From Vicinamibacterales bacterium (GTDB taxonomy: Bacteria; Acidobacteriota; Vicinamibacteria; Vicinamibacterales; UBA8438), in assembly GCA_937766455.1 (NCBI GenBank), contig CALLXD010000020.1, positions 1 to 35,543 of the forward strand: a DNA stretch of 35,543 nt. The letters are read 5' to 3'. Each line of letters opens with the position of its first letter. Position 1 is the stretch's first letter. The notes under the pieces are model-generated. The model was not told where the DNA came from, did no database searches, and saw only the letters and a program-made list of their open reading frames with translations. Shown piece after piece: positions 9,635 through 18,385 of this stretch. A program made the position numbers and the translations under genes.

Positions 9635-11932
9635 ATGATGTGTTGTGAGTTGCGTACCGGCCGTCGGTGGCGCCAGATTCTGCCGACCGTGCTGGTGTCG
9701 CTTGTGGTGGCAGCGAGTGCCGCAGGGCAGTCGACCGGTGAGCTGGTGGGGACCCTGCGCCTGTTGAACGGTGACGTGGTGGTTGGCGCGGTCGTCACCG
9801 CGACGGGCGACGGCCGGGTCCGCGGCGCTCGGACCGACGAAGACGGACAGTTCCGATTCGACGATCTGTCCCCCGGGCCGCAGACGCTGACCACCGATCA
9901 ATCGCCGCTCGTGCTCGAACGGACTGCGCCGGTCGATATTGTGGCCGGGATTACCGTTCGTCGCGATGTCACGCTCGTGTCACCGGATCGGGCCCGCAGC
10001 GGCTGGCAGCCGGACCGAATGACGGAACGGAGCCCGGGACTGTCGGCGACAGTCTTTGACGCTAGGGCGGTAGACAGTGGCCGTCTGCCACTCGCTCGCA
10101 TCGTCGAGCGGGTACCCGGGATCAGTGTCGCACGCGCCGGCGGGGTTGGGCACCCGACCCGCGTCACTGTGCGCGGAGCGGAGGCCAGCGCACGTTTTCA
10201 CGTCACCGATGGGCTGCCTCTGGACGACCTGGCAAATCGGTTGCATCTAGGTGGACCCGGGGCGACCGATGTCGTCGAGGTCATCTCGGGCGCTCCCGGG
10301 AGTGCGCGGGGCACGGAGTTGGTGGGGCTGGCGCACCTCGTGCGCCGGTCGGTCGACGAGACCAGCCCGATCCTGGCGATTGACGCGGAGGGGGGCGACT
10401 TGGGCTGGCGGCAACTCGGCGTGTCAACGGCCGGTCGACAAGGAGCCTACGACTGGAGCTTTGGTGCCAGGAACCTAGACACGGACAACGAGCAGCCGAA
10501 CAGTCAGTACTCGCAAACCGCGGTCGCCGGCAGGTTGGGCATGCGGAAGGGTGACATTTCGGCTCAGTTGATGTTTCAGGGAGAAACGAGCGAAGTGGGC
10601 CTTCCCGGGCAGACGCTGTTGGTGCCCGCCGACCTGGACGCACATGAGGACCGGACGCAGTGGCTGACCGGCGCTGTGCTTCGCTTGCACCGCGGTCCGA
10701 CCAACAAACACGAGCTCCGCCTCGTGGCCTCGCAGACAAATCGCCGTTCGCTGAATCCGCTCGACTCCGGTCCGATTGGCCTGCAGTCGTCCGAGGAAGT
10801 GGCGCTGCGCGTGGAGATGCCCGACTTCGCGAGTGCTGACGGTCTACGCAACGACACCCAGGTCGCACGTCTCAGCTACGAATACACGCACGTGCCCGAC
10901 GAGTTTCACTACCTTACGATTGGCGGCACGGTTGAAGCGCAGTCCGGGCGATTTGGTCTGAGCACCGCGTTTGACCAGCAGCGGCTGAACTACGCGATCT
11001 TCGGGGAAGATCGGCTCCAGGTGTTCGACAATCTGCAAGTGACGATCGGCGGGCGCCTCGTCAAGAACGGTCCGTTCGATTTTACCTCGCAGCCGCGAGG
11101 GGCGGTGACCTACGAACTGGGGCGTGGCTTCACCGCACATGGAAGCGGTGGATTTGGGCTCGGCACGCCGACGCTGGAGCAACGGTTCGGGGCGACGTAC
11201 GAGCGTCGCGGCACCGCGGACCTGTTGCAGGCTACGAGCGTCGTCTTCGACGGCGGCGTTCGCGGTTCCCTGCTGCGGGGGCGGATCGGCGTGGACCTGA
11301 CGGCGTTTCGACATCAATACAACGACCTGATCGTGCTCGGGGATGTGGACCTTCCAGGCCTGTCGTCAAACGCGGAGTTTCGCCAGCTGACCATCGCGGG
11401 TCGCCAGCAGTTGGACCTGGACGTCTTGTCAGGCCTGCGGAGTCCGCTCACGGGGGTCGCGACCGACGTGCGCACTGGATATGTGAATGTGCCGCGCAGT
11501 CGGACGTATGGCCTGGAAGCCACCCTGTCGCTGGCGCCTATTTCCCAGGTTGAGCTGAAGGCCGTCTATGCCTACACGGACAGCCTGGTGACCAACAGTA
11601 CCGGTCTGATTCGGCCCGGACAGGCGTTGCCCGAGGTCCCCGCGCACCAGGCGACGGTAACGGGTGACCTGCATCTCGGTCCTGTGTCGGCGGGGGCAAC
11701 CATGCGCTACGTAGGCGCACGCACCGCCGGGGTCGATTTCGTCAGTCGTGTGCTCGGTCTGAGCGCCTTGGAAAGCTATACGCGATGGGACGCCCGAGGG
11801 CTGATCCAGATCACGGATGGAGTCGCGCTGTCGGTGGTCGGTGAAAACTTGACGGACGAGGTCTATCAAGAGCTGCTCGGATACCTCGCACTGGGACGGC
11901 TGGTCCGAGCAGGTGTCCACGTCTCGTTCTGA
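9635..11932 (+). CDS. TonB-dependent receptor with carboxypeptidase-regulatory-like domain
   Basis: An outer-membrane receptor of about 765 residues. Residues 1-31 form a signal peptide (hydrophobic stretch, then ASAAG before QS). A carboxypeptidase-regulatory-like beta-sandwich follows (about 35-110, with GELVGTLRL and TDEDGQFRFDDLSPG). A plug domain comes next (about 140-260; ARIVERVPGISVARAGG, RVTVRGAE, DGLPLDDL, VVEVISGAPGSARG), and the rest is a beta-barrel of alternating aromatic strands ending in Phe, as outer-membrane barrels do. The frame stays open back to a TTG at 9536, but the ATG at 9635 is preferred because it places the signal peptide at the N-terminus; ATG 9638 is equally usable. 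The length is shorter than the 1106-residue Oar-like receptor later in the window and closer to classic ligand-gated TonB receptors. The ligand is unknown. The upstream exported peptidase and the downstream lipoprotein, 48 bases on, suggest a peptide or peptide-derived substrate, but this is inference. Confidence 0.92.
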   Translation: MMCCELRTGRRWRQILPTVLVSLVVAASAAGQSTGELVGTLRLLNGDVVVGAVVTATGDGRVRGARTDEDGQFRFDDLSPGPQTLTTDQSPLVLERTAPVDIVAGITVRRDVTLVSPDRARSGWQPDRMTERSPGLSATVFDARAVDSGRLPLARIVERVPGISVARAGGVGHPTRVTVRGAEASARFHVTDGLPLDDLANRLHLGGPGATDVVEVISGAPGSARGTELVGLAHLVRRSVDETSPILAIDAEGGDLGWRQLGVSTAGRQGAYDWSFGARNLDTDNEQPNSQYSQTAVAGRLGMRKGDISAQLMFQGETSEVGLPGQTLLVPADLDAHEDRTQWLTGAVLRLHRGPTNKHELRLVASQTNRRSLNPLDSGPIGLQSSEEVALRVEMPDFASADGLRNDTQVARLSYEYTHVPDEFHYLTIGGTVEAQSGRFGLSTAFDQQRLNYAIFGEDRLQVFDNLQVTIGGRLVKNGPFDFTSQPRGAVTYELGRGFTAHGSGGFGLGTPTLEQRFGATYERRGTADLLQATSVVFDGGVRGSLLRGRIGVDLTAFRHQYNDLIVLGDVDLPGLSSNAEFRQLTIAGRQQLDLDVLSGLRSPLTGVATDVRTGYVNVPRSRTYGLEATLSLAPISQVELKAVYAYTDSLVTNSTGLIRPGQALPEVPAHQATVTGDLHLGPVSAGATMRYVGARTAGVDFVSRVLGLSALESYTRWDARGLIQITDGVALSVVGENLTDEVYQELLGYLALGRLVRAGVHVSF

Positions 11933-11980
11933 CCATCGGCGAGCCGAACCGGTCGGGTGATCACGAAAGGAAATCGAAGG

Positions 11981-12490
11981 ATGTTCGGGAGACGTAACTT
12001 TGCCGTGCTGCTGGTCGTGGCCCTCTCGGCTGTGGGGTGCCAAGAGGGTCTGCCCACTGGGCCAACCGTCCCGCTGGAGGTGCTTCTCTCTTCGGCCCCA
12101 GCGACCCTGACCGCGGTGCCCTCGACGGGGGTGACCGTGATGGTCGATGGCGCACCCGTGACGCTGGCCTGGAAGGTGTCCTTCTCGCTGGTAATGAATC
12201 TGGACGTGGATCACGATCCGGTCGAGATCACCAACGTCTCCAATGTCGTACAGCAAGTCGTCGAAGGCATCGTCGTGACCCCGACCGCCCCGGGCGTGGA
12301 GCTGTTCGTCTTCGAGCAGAGGCCGGCCGGCAATCGTATCGAGCCAGGCGGCGAGCAGGTCATCGACTTCGACGTCTGGTACCTGCTGCCCAATGGTGGA
12401 CGGGAAGCCTTGGTCACGATCAATGTCGCGTTTGTAGCCGACCTCCGGGGGAATTTCTCGCGCGGCATCGGCATTCCCGTCGCGCCCTGA
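11981..12490 (+). CDS. Small predicted lipoprotein of unknown function
   Basis: A 169-residue protein I do not recognise as a named family. The N-terminus is basic (FGRRN) followed by a hydrophobic run and a lipobox AVGC with Cys20, so lipidation after export is likely. The mature part looks all-beta: it has short alternating strands, no cysteine beyond the lipid anchor and no visible catalytic motif. The middle (EITNVSNVVQQVVEG, then PGGEQVIDFDVWY) resembles an immunoglobulin-like sandwich. The ATG at 11981 is preferred over the in-frame GTG at 11957 because AAGGA near 11966-11972 lies at reasonable distance and the signal peptide then starts cleanly. It follows the TonB-dependent receptor by 48 bases on the same strand and probably shares its transcript. 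A role as a surface or periplasmic partner of that receptor is possible. It is too short and too different to be a SusD-type protein. Confidence 0.8.
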   Translation: MFGRRNFAVLLVVALSAVGCQEGLPTGPTVPLEVLLSSAPATLTAVPSTGVTVMVDGAPVTLAWKVSFSLVMNLDVDHDPVEITNVSNVVQQVVEGIVVTPTAPGVELFVFEQRPAGNRIEPGGEQVIDFDVWYLLPNGGREALVTINVAFVADLRGNFSRGIGIPVAP

Positions 12491-12496
12491 TAGTGT
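12488..12496 (+). promoter_or_regulatory. Candidate extended -10 promoter for the dap operon
   Basis: TGATAGTGT overlaps the TGA stop of the lipoprotein gene and fits TGnTAnnnT. TCGGCA at 12468-12473 is 17 bases upstream of TAGTGT and matches TTGACA at four of six positions. Start of transcription near 12503 would give a leader of about 80 bases before dapE. Confidence 0.3.
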
Positions 12497-12584
12497 TGGT
12501 CCACATTCGATTCACCCGTGCGGTCGTCGCCAACGTGGGGGCTCGACTCCGCACCGAGGCCTCCGACGATCAGCGCCCACCGCG

Positions 12585-13691
12585 ATGAACGGTCTATCCG
12601 TGTCCGATTCCCGCGCTGACCATCGCTGCCAGCTCCTTGTCGAGTTGATCAATATTCCGTCCGTGAGTCACCAGGAGCACCGCCTGGCCGATTGGGTCGA
12701 AGCGCAGCTCCGGGCATGTCGGCGTGGCGCCGTCGTGCGCGCGGGCGACGAGGTCGCGTTTCGTTTCCCGGCGCTTACCGGTAAACCCAAGGTCATCTTC
12801 TGCGGGCATCTCGACACCGTCCCAGCGAACGACAACCAGACCGCTCGTGTCGAGGGCGACCGGGTCTACGGCCTCGGGTCGACTGATCTCAAGGCCGGCC
12901 TGGCCGTGTTCCTTGACCTGATCGAAACCCTCGACCCTGCCGTCCTGCAGGTGGATCCGGTGTTCCTCTTCTACACCTGCGAGGAGGTCGCGTACAACCA
13001 GTCCGGCCTCCTCGTGGTCGAGCAAGAACTGCCGGACCTGCTGAAGGACACGCGCTTCGCGATTTGCGTGGAACCGACCGAGAATGCCATCGAACTGGGC
13101 TGCCTCGGGAATCTCCACGCCGAGGTGACCGTGCACGGGAAGGCGGCCCACTCGGCACGTCCCTGGTTCGGCGAGAACGCCATCCACGCCGTCGCGCCGC
13201 TGATCGAGCGGGTCGCGGCGGTCCCGGAGCGATCCGTCGCCTTCGGCGAGCATGTGGTGTATCGCGAAGTGATTGGCGCGACAACCATCGCCGGCGGTGG
13301 CGCACGCAACGTCATTCCAGACACCGTGCGGGTGAACGTGAACTTCCGCTTCGCGCCCGATCGCAGCGGCGATGAGGCGGTCGCCTGGATAGGCGAGCTC
13401 ATCGGCGATGCTGGCACCGTCGAGATCACGGATCTCTCGCCAGCCGGCCGGGTGGCCTCGGACAACCCCTTGTGTCGAACGTTGGTCAGCGCAGCGGGTG
13501 GGGCCGTGCGGGCCAAGCAAGCCTGGACCGACGTCGGTCGTTTCAGCGCATGGGGGATTGATGCCGTGTCCTGTGGTCCGGGCATCCCGGCCCAGGCCCA
13601 CCAGAAGGCGGAGTACGCCACCATCAGCGCGATGACGCAGAGCGCCGCGCTGTTCGAGCGTTTTCTCCACGACGCCGGGGAGTCTGCGTGA
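12585..13691 (+). CDS. dapE: Succinyl-diaminopimelate desuccinylase (M20 family)
   Basis: This 368-residue cytoplasmic metalloenzyme hydrolyses N-succinyl-LL-2,6-diaminopimelate to LL-diaminopimelate and succinate in lysine and peptidoglycan precursor synthesis. M20 metal-site motifs are visible: GHLDTVP with His75 and catalytic Asp77, GLGSTDLKAG with Asp101, TCEE with Glu133-Glu134, and a late His in the segment GIPAQAHQK. The dimerisation-domain signature with GKAAHSARPW is present. The form, with STDLKAG instead of the proteobacterial DMKGG, is closer to the actinobacterial DapE type. The M20 family also contains ArgE and other deacylases, but the next two genes are dapC and dapD, which fixes the pathway. 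The ATG at 12585 is the first in-frame codon after a 94-base gap. The TGA stop overlaps the GTG of dapC (13688-13691), so translation is probably coupled. Confidence 0.93.
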   Translation: MNGLSVSDSRADHRCQLLVELINIPSVSHQEHRLADWVEAQLRACRRGAVVRAGDEVAFRFPALTGKPKVIFCGHLDTVPANDNQTARVEGDRVYGLGSTDLKAGLAVFLDLIETLDPAVLQVDPVFLFYTCEEVAYNQSGLLVVEQELPDLLKDTRFAICVEPTENAIELGCLGNLHAEVTVHGKAAHSARPWFGENAIHAVAPLIERVAAVPERSVAFGEHVVYREVIGATTIAGGGARNVIPDTVRVNVNFRFAPDRSGDEAVAWIGELIGDAGTVEITDLSPAGRVASDNPLCRTLVSAAGGAVRAKQAWTDVGRFSAWGIDAVSCGPGIPAQAHQKAEYATISAMTQSAALFERFLHDAGESA

Positions 13692-14845
13692 ACCCGCTGT
13701 TGCAGGAAGAGCGGGAATATCCTTTCGCGCGACTCCTCGAAACCAAGCGGCGCCGGCAGGCAGAAGGGCGCCGCGTGCTCGACTTTGGGCAGGGCGACCC
13801 CCGAGACCCGACCCCCGCGTTCATCCGCCGTGCCTTGGCTGACGGCGTGCCCGAGGTGTCCTCCTACCCCACCGTGAAGGGCAAGCCGGAGCTTCGGGAG
13901 AGCATCGCACGCTATTTGAAGCGGCGCTTCGGGCTCGACGTCGATCCAGATCGACACATTTTGCCCGTCACCGGCACGAAAGAGGGGATCTTTACCTCGC
14001 ACCTGGCGCTGCTTGATCCGCACGGCACGCGACGTGGCGTGGTCGTGTTCGAGCCCGCCTACCCGGTCTACGTCCAAGGGGCCCGTTACGCGGGTGGTAC
14101 CGTGCACGCGGTGACCGTGACCCGGCAGACCGGCTTCCGACCGGACCCGGAGTCGTTCGATCCGGAGATGTTGGCGCACACGGCGGTGATGTGGATCAAC
14201 TACCCCCACAATCCAACGGGTGCTGAGGCGGACGCCGCCTGGTATGCGCGCATGCGCGAGCTGTCCCGCGAGCACCATTTCATTCTCGCCTCGGACGAGT
14301 GCTACGCCGATTTGGGGTTCGGGACGCCTCATCCCTCCGTGCTCGTCCCCGAGGAGGCACCGGACTTCGACGGGGTGCTCGCTTTTCACTCCTGCTCCAA
14401 GCGATCGTGCATGACGGGGTTTCGCAGCGGCTTCGTCGTCGGCGACCCCAAGTGGATCGCGGTCTTGGCGAGGTTCCGGCCGAGCGTCGGGGTTGCCACC
14501 CCCGCTTTTGTCCAGGACGCCGCGACCGCGGCCTGGGACGACGACGCGCACGTGCAGGAGATCGTCGAGCGCTATCGCCGTCGGCGCGAGCACTTTCTGG
14601 AGGCTTTCGCGCATCGAGGCTGGCACCACGACGGAGGGAACGCGACCTTCTATCTGTGGTTGCGGGTGCCTGAGGTCTTCGGCGACGCGATTCGATTCGC
14701 GGACCGTCTACTCGAAGAGGACATCCTCGTGACACCCGGCCCTTTCTTGGGAGCAGGTGGCGAAAAACACGTTCGTTTCGCCTTGGTCAGCACAGAAGAT
14801 GACAGCCGCGAGGCCGCGGCGAGATTGCAGAGGATTCAACCGTGA
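13688..14845 (+). CDS. dapC: Succinyldiaminopimelate transaminase (PLP fold type I)
   Basis: This 385-residue class I/II aminotransferase is predicted to convert N-succinyl-2-amino-6-oxopimelate plus glutamate to N-succinyl-LL-diaminopimelate. Fold-type-I landmarks are present: DFGQGDP near the N-terminus, SYPTVKGKPELRESIA, NYPHNPTG (cofactor-site Asn), SDECYADLGF (Asp to the pyridine ring), SCSKRS with the PLP Schiff-base lysine at 238, and HVRFALVS containing the C-terminal substrate-carboxylate arginine. Sequence alone would also allow an LL-diaminopimelate or aspartate-type aminotransferase. Its position between dapE and dapD, with four-base overlaps on both sides (GTGA at 13688-13691 and 14842-14845), makes DapC the best reading. 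The GTG start is the only one consistent with the conserved N-terminus and the overlap. Confidence 0.92.
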   Translation: MNPLLQEEREYPFARLLETKRRRQAEGRRVLDFGQGDPRDPTPAFIRRALADGVPEVSSYPTVKGKPELRESIARYLKRRFGLDVDPDRHILPVTGTKEGIFTSHLALLDPHGTRRGVVVFEPAYPVYVQGARYAGGTVHAVTVTRQTGFRPDPESFDPEMLAHTAVMWINYPHNPTGAEADAAWYARMRELSREHHFILASDECYADLGFGTPHPSVLVPEEAPDFDGVLAFHSCSKRSCMTGFRSGFVVGDPKWIAVLARFRPSVGVATPAFVQDAATAAWDDDAHVQEIVERYRRRREHFLEAFAHRGWHHDGGNATFYLWLRVPEVFGDAIRFADRLLEEDILVTPGPFLGAGGEKHVRFALVSTEDDSREAAARLQRIQP

Positions 14846-15693
14846 GCACGTCTATTACCAGTTCTCAAGACGAGTCGACGCACGCACTGGAAGCCGCGAT
14901 ACGGAGCGCCTACGCGGCCGGCACAGCGGAGGCCCGCGAATCGGTTCGCGCCGAGGTCGACGAGGTCATTGCTCGCCTGGATCGCGGAGCCCTCCGCGTG
15001 GCCGAACCTCGGGACGGGGACTGGGCTGTCCACGACTGGGTGAAGCAGGCGATCTTGCTGTACTTTCCGCTCCGTTCGATGGAGGTCATCGAGGTTGGAG
15101 GCCTCGAGTTCCACGACAAGATTCCTCTCAAGAAGAACTTCGCGCAGGCCGGCGTGCGCGTTGTTCCACACGCGCTGTGTCGCTACGGTGCCCATCTGGA
15201 GCGGGGGGTCGTCATGATGCCCTCGTATGTCAACATCGGGGCGTACGTAGGGTCTGGCACGATGGTCGATACCTGGGCCACGGTCGGGTCGTGCGCGCAG
15301 ATTGGCCGCGACGTGCATCTCTCGGGTGGAGTGGGCATCGGTGGCGTGCTCGAACCGTTGCAGGCGGCTCCGGTCATCGTGGAGGACGGCGCCTTTGTCG
15401 GGAGCCGTTGCATCGTGGTCGAGGGCGTGCGTGTGGAGAAGGAAGCCGTGCTGGGGGCAGGCCTGGTGCTGACCGCATCGACACCGATCATCGACGTCAC
15501 GGGCCCGGAGCGGGTGGTGTATCGCGGCCGCGTGCCGGCCCGTTCGGTCGTCATTCCCGGCACCCAACCGCGTACGTTCCCGTCCGGCGAGTTCGGCGTG
15601 CCCTGCGGTCTGATTATCGGACTGCGCAAGGCATCGACCGATCGCAAGACGAGTCTGAACGACGTGCTTCGGGAGCACGAAGTCGCCGTCTGA
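14842..15693 (+). CDS. dapD: Tetrahydrodipicolinate N-succinyltransferase
   Basis: This 283-residue enzyme is predicted to transfer succinyl from succinyl-CoA to tetrahydrodipicolinate, the committing step of the succinylase lysine branch. An N-terminal helical domain (to about residue 95, ending with DKIPLKKNF) is followed by a left-handed beta-helix of hexapeptide repeats (for example MMPSYVNIGAYVGSGTMVDTW, then IGGVLEPLQ and GAFVGSRCIVVEGVRV). The DapD landmark GVGIGGVLEP is intact. The family usually has 270-320 residues, so the length is normal. The GTG start overlaps the dapC stop in GTGA. The gene order dapE-dapC-dapD is the reverse of reaction order (DapD, DapC, DapE). dapA, dapB, dapF and lysA are not in the window. 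The stop is followed, after 55 bases, by a convergent gene; no clear terminator hairpin is visible between them. Confidence 0.95.
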   Translation: MSTSITSSQDESTHALEAAIRSAYAAGTAEARESVRAEVDEVIARLDRGALRVAEPRDGDWAVHDWVKQAILLYFPLRSMEVIEVGGLEFHDKIPLKKNFAQAGVRVVPHALCRYGAHLERGVVMMPSYVNIGAYVGSGTMVDTWATVGSCAQIGRDVHLSGGVGIGGVLEPLQAAPVIVEDGAFVGSRCIVVEGVRVEKEAVLGAGLVLTASTPIIDVTGPERVVYRGRVPARSVVIPGTQPRTFPSGEFGVPCGLIIGLRKASTDRKTSLNDVLREHEVAV

Positions 15694-15748
15694 GCACCGG
15701 GGGAGCCGCACCCGCGATGTCGCAACGTGGGTCGGGAGACACGAGCGT

Positions 15749-16828
15749 CTAGCGGCCGCCACGGGGCGCGTATCGCCGGCTGAAGCCGTTTCGGCTATTG
15801 GTGACCGTGAATGAGCCGTCACGCGTGGCGGCAATATGAGTCCAGTAGGCGGCGTCGAGGTGCACGGCGGCATCATCGTCCGAGCCTTCGAAATGCTGCA
15901 GATTGGCGATGAACGCCTCCGGTTGGTTCGCGTCCGCCGACCCCACCGCGTAGTGGTTCTGCCACAGGTCCTCCAGACTCGGAACGCGCCCAAGGCGCTC
16001 GAATGTTCCTGGTCCACCGCCTTTGCCTGGCCCATTGTTCATGACAGCAACGCGGGGCTCCAACGCCTGCACCAGTGCGTCTGAGCCAGAGGTGTCGGAG
16101 CCGTGATGCGACACCAGGTACAGATCGACGGTGCCGATGTTGTTGGTCGGACACATCAGCGGATGTTCCTTGTTCCAGGTCAGGTCGCCCATGATCACGG
16201 TGCGGAACTGACCAAAGCCGATGACCGCGCTCACGGAACGCTGGTCCTCCGCGTCGCCGTATCGGCTGAGAATATCCGCCCCGTGGAACGGGAAGTCTTC
16301 GCAATGTGCGTTGGGCTGGCCTGCACCGGGCAGGGCGGTGGTGAGTACAGCCCCGTCGGCCGCGATGATGTGCACGTCGAGTCCGTCGATCGGCACCAGG
16401 TCGCCGGGGGCCACCGTGCGATGCGAGGCGTCGCGTCGCAGCGTCACGTAGCGGTCGAAGGCGGCCCGCGGGCGCGCTCCCTCGTCCACCGTCGTCCCAT
16501 GGTCGAGGTAGTTCACGATCGGCAGCCGGTCCGCCAGCTGCGCTGAACCGCCCATATGGTCCGTGTGGAAGTGCGTGACGAGCAGGTGGTCGATCCGCGT
16601 GACGCCGGCGTCCTGAGCGGCGGCGGCGATCCGATCGGCGTCACGTCCGTCGAATCCTGGCCAGCCGGTATCTACCAGCATCGACTCGCCGGACGGCGCG
16701 ACGAAGAGCGTCGCCTCGCCACCCTCGACGTCGATGACGTAGATGTCGAGCGTGTCCTGCGTCTGGCTACTGGCAGTGGCGGCCGCTAGGACGGTGACCC
16801 ACAGGAATATGGCCGAGGTGATACGCAT
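15749..16828 (-). CDS. Secreted metallo-beta-lactamase-fold hydrolase (ComEC-like MBL domain)
   Basis: A 359-residue protein with an N-terminal signal peptide (hydrophobic run ending ATASSQ) and a metallo-beta-lactamase core. The signature THFHTDHMGG supplies the HxHxDH metal ligands, preceded by SMLVDTGWPG. Later landmarks are the metal-ligand region GDLTWNKE and the strand-His motif LVSHHGSDTSGSD, typical of the MBL domain found at the end of ComEC/Rec2 DNA-uptake proteins, here as a stand-alone exported protein. The substrate is unknown; members of this branch include nucleases and phosphodiesterases. The minus-strand Shine-Dalgarno GGGAGGG (plus positions 16833-16839) lies just before the ATG. 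A short inverted repeat (16837-16842 with 16853-16858) partly overlaps it and might modulate initiation. It lies 93 bases downstream of the propeller gene on the same strand and could be the third gene of that operon. It converges with dapD. Confidence 0.9.
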   Translation of the reverse strand: MRITSAIFLWVTVLAAATASSQTQDTLDIYVIDVEGGEATLFVAPSGESMLVDTGWPGFDGRDADRIAAAAQDAGVTRIDHLLVTHFHTDHMGGSAQLADRLPIVNYLDHGTTVDEGARPRAAFDRYVTLRRDASHRTVAPGDLVPIDGLDVHIIAADGAVLTTALPGAGQPNAHCEDFPFHGADILSRYGDAEDQRSVSAVIGFGQFRTVIMGDLTWNKEHPLMCPTNNIGTVDLYLVSHHGSDTSGSDALVQALEPRVAVMNNGPGKGGGPGTFERLGRVPSLEDLWQNHYAVGSADANQPEAFIANLQHFEGSDDDAAVHLDAAYWTHIAATRDGSFTVTNSRNGFSRRYAPRGGR

Positions 16829-16921
16829 GGCGCCCTCCCGGTGTGCGCGCGAACCGGGACGCGCGGCCGCGCACGCCCCAGTGATGGTAGGAGGCGTGCC
16901 CTGGCGTGTTCAGCCGACTCG

Positions 16922-18385
16922 CTAGTTCCCGATCGGGTCCGACTGCGCGCCCGTCTGGACCGCCCACAGGCGGTTGCGGGTGAGGAGATACATGATCCCG
17001 TCACGTACGACCGGGGTGCTGTACACCGACGCGCCCATGTTGATTTCGCCCAGGAGTTCCATTTCCTTGCCGGCGCGGAGCACCGCGATGTCGCCGTCCT
17101 CGTCGCCCAGCATCACTTTGCCGTCAACGACGAACGGCGAGCCCCACACGGCGGCGAAGGCGTCGTATGTCCAGAACTCCTCACCGGTGTCGGCATCGAG
17201 CGCGTGCAGGAAGCCGGACAGGCTCGAGATGTAGAGAACACCGTCGGCGATGGCGGCGGTCGACATGGTGCGATAGAAGTCGTCGCCGTCGCGACTCCAG
17301 ATCTTGTGGGTATCGGTGACGTCGCCGGTGCCGGTTGCGTCGATAGCGAAAAAGTGGCCTGGTGCTTCACCGTGCTCGGGGTCCTGTCCGACGCCCACAT
17401 AGACCCGGTCGTTGTAGATCACCGGGGTCGCGAGAATGTTGTTACGGGTGCCCCGCCCGCCTAGAATCCACTCGGAGTCCTTCGGATTGCAGTCGAACGT
17501 CCACACCGTCTCGCCCGTCGTCGCGTTGAGGCCGTAGACGATCCCGTTGGCGCCGGCGACCACGATCTGCCCGGTGCCGTTGATCTCGGCGTAGGACGGG
17601 TTGGTCCAGCTGCCGTGCAAGATGCCCTCGCCGACGTCTGTGTTCTCCCAGACGAGTTCACCGGTGTTCTTGTTGAGCGCGATCATGTGGGGGGAGAAGG
17701 GAGACGGGATGTTCACGTGCCCCTCGTCGACACCGTTGCTCGTGATCGTGTACAGCAGGTCGCCGATAATCAGCGGTGACCCGGTGGCAAGGTTGTGAGG
17801 AAACACATCCAGCTCTCCGATCATGTCGTAGGACCAGAGGATGTCGCCATCGGTTGGCCCGGTCCCGGTTTCGCCGGTGAAGGGGCCGTCGTTGCCGTCG
17901 GCCAGTCCGTTGGCATCGAGGCACACGACGTGCGCCTGATTCGACACGTACCAGACCCGGTCGCCGTCGACGAAGGCGGTCGAGCAGACGCCCTGTAGCG
18001 GCCAATCATTGACACGGCCGGCCGACAGCTTGTCGTGCACCATCTGCCAGACGAACTCGCCACTCGCGGCGTCGAACGCCATCAGCACGCCCTTGTCGCC
18101 GTCGTAGTCGGGGTTGCGAACGCCTTCGTTGTTGGTGCCCACATACACCTTGCCGTTGCCCACCGTCGGACCGCCATAGGCTTGGGAGCCGACAGGTTGG
18201 GTCCACAGGATGTTGGCGCCGGTCTTCGGGTCCCACGTCTCGGGTACACCGGTGTCGTCAGACACCATGTTGCGCGACGGTGTATTGCCGAACATGCCGG
18301 CCTCGTCTTGTGCCTCGGCGAGACTCGTGGCTCCCGTCGTAACGAGGCCAACCACCAGGAGAAAGATCACACGCTGTCGAGTCAT
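16922..18385 (-). CDS. Secreted PQQ-type beta-propeller protein
   Basis: A 487-residue exported protein whose signal peptide ends near SLAEAQ. The mature part is built of repeated four-stranded blades of the PQQ/BamB kind, with motifs such as GPTVGNGKVYVGT, ALNKNTGELVWEN, GLNATTGETVWTF and ALDADTGEEFWTY at the end of blades. A phrase IDATGTGDVT followed by TH and W occurs here and also in the upstream paralogue, marking the same subfamily. No dehydrogenase catalytic pair or cytochrome c motif (CxxCH) is visible, so a PQQ-dependent alcohol dehydrogenase role is not supported; a binding or scaffold function is as likely. Its ATG lies inside the stop region of the upstream gene (ATGA, 18382-18385), so the two are translationally coupled. 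The overlap and shared motifs suggest an old tandem duplication followed by divergence. Confidence 0.9.
   Translation of the reverse strand: MTRQRVIFLLVVGLVTTGATSLAEAQDEAGMFGNTPSRNMVSDDTGVPETWDPKTGANILWTQPVGSQAYGGPTVGNGKVYVGTNNEGVRNPDYDGDKGVLMAFDAASGEFVWQMVHDKLSAGRVNDWPLQGVCSTAFVDGDRVWYVSNQAHVVCLDANGLADGNDGPFTGETGTGPTDGDILWSYDMIGELDVFPHNLATGSPLIIGDLLYTITSNGVDEGHVNIPSPFSPHMIALNKNTGELVWENTDVGEGILHGSWTNPSYAEINGTGQIVVAGANGIVYGLNATTGETVWTFDCNPKDSEWILGGRGTRNNILATPVIYNDRVYVGVGQDPEHGEAPGHFFAIDATGTGDVTDTHKIWSRDGDDFYRTMSTAAIADGVLYISSLSGFLHALDADTGEEFWTYDAFAAVWGSPFVVDGKVMLGDEDGDIAVLRAGKEMELLGEINMGASVYSTPVVRDGIMYLLTRNRLWAVQTGAQSDPIGN

Noticed and set aside
12594..14629. Long minus-strand open frames opposite dapE and dapC (358 and 552 codons)
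   Set aside because: No domain sequence and no independent start signals; the plus-strand genes form a well-supported operon.
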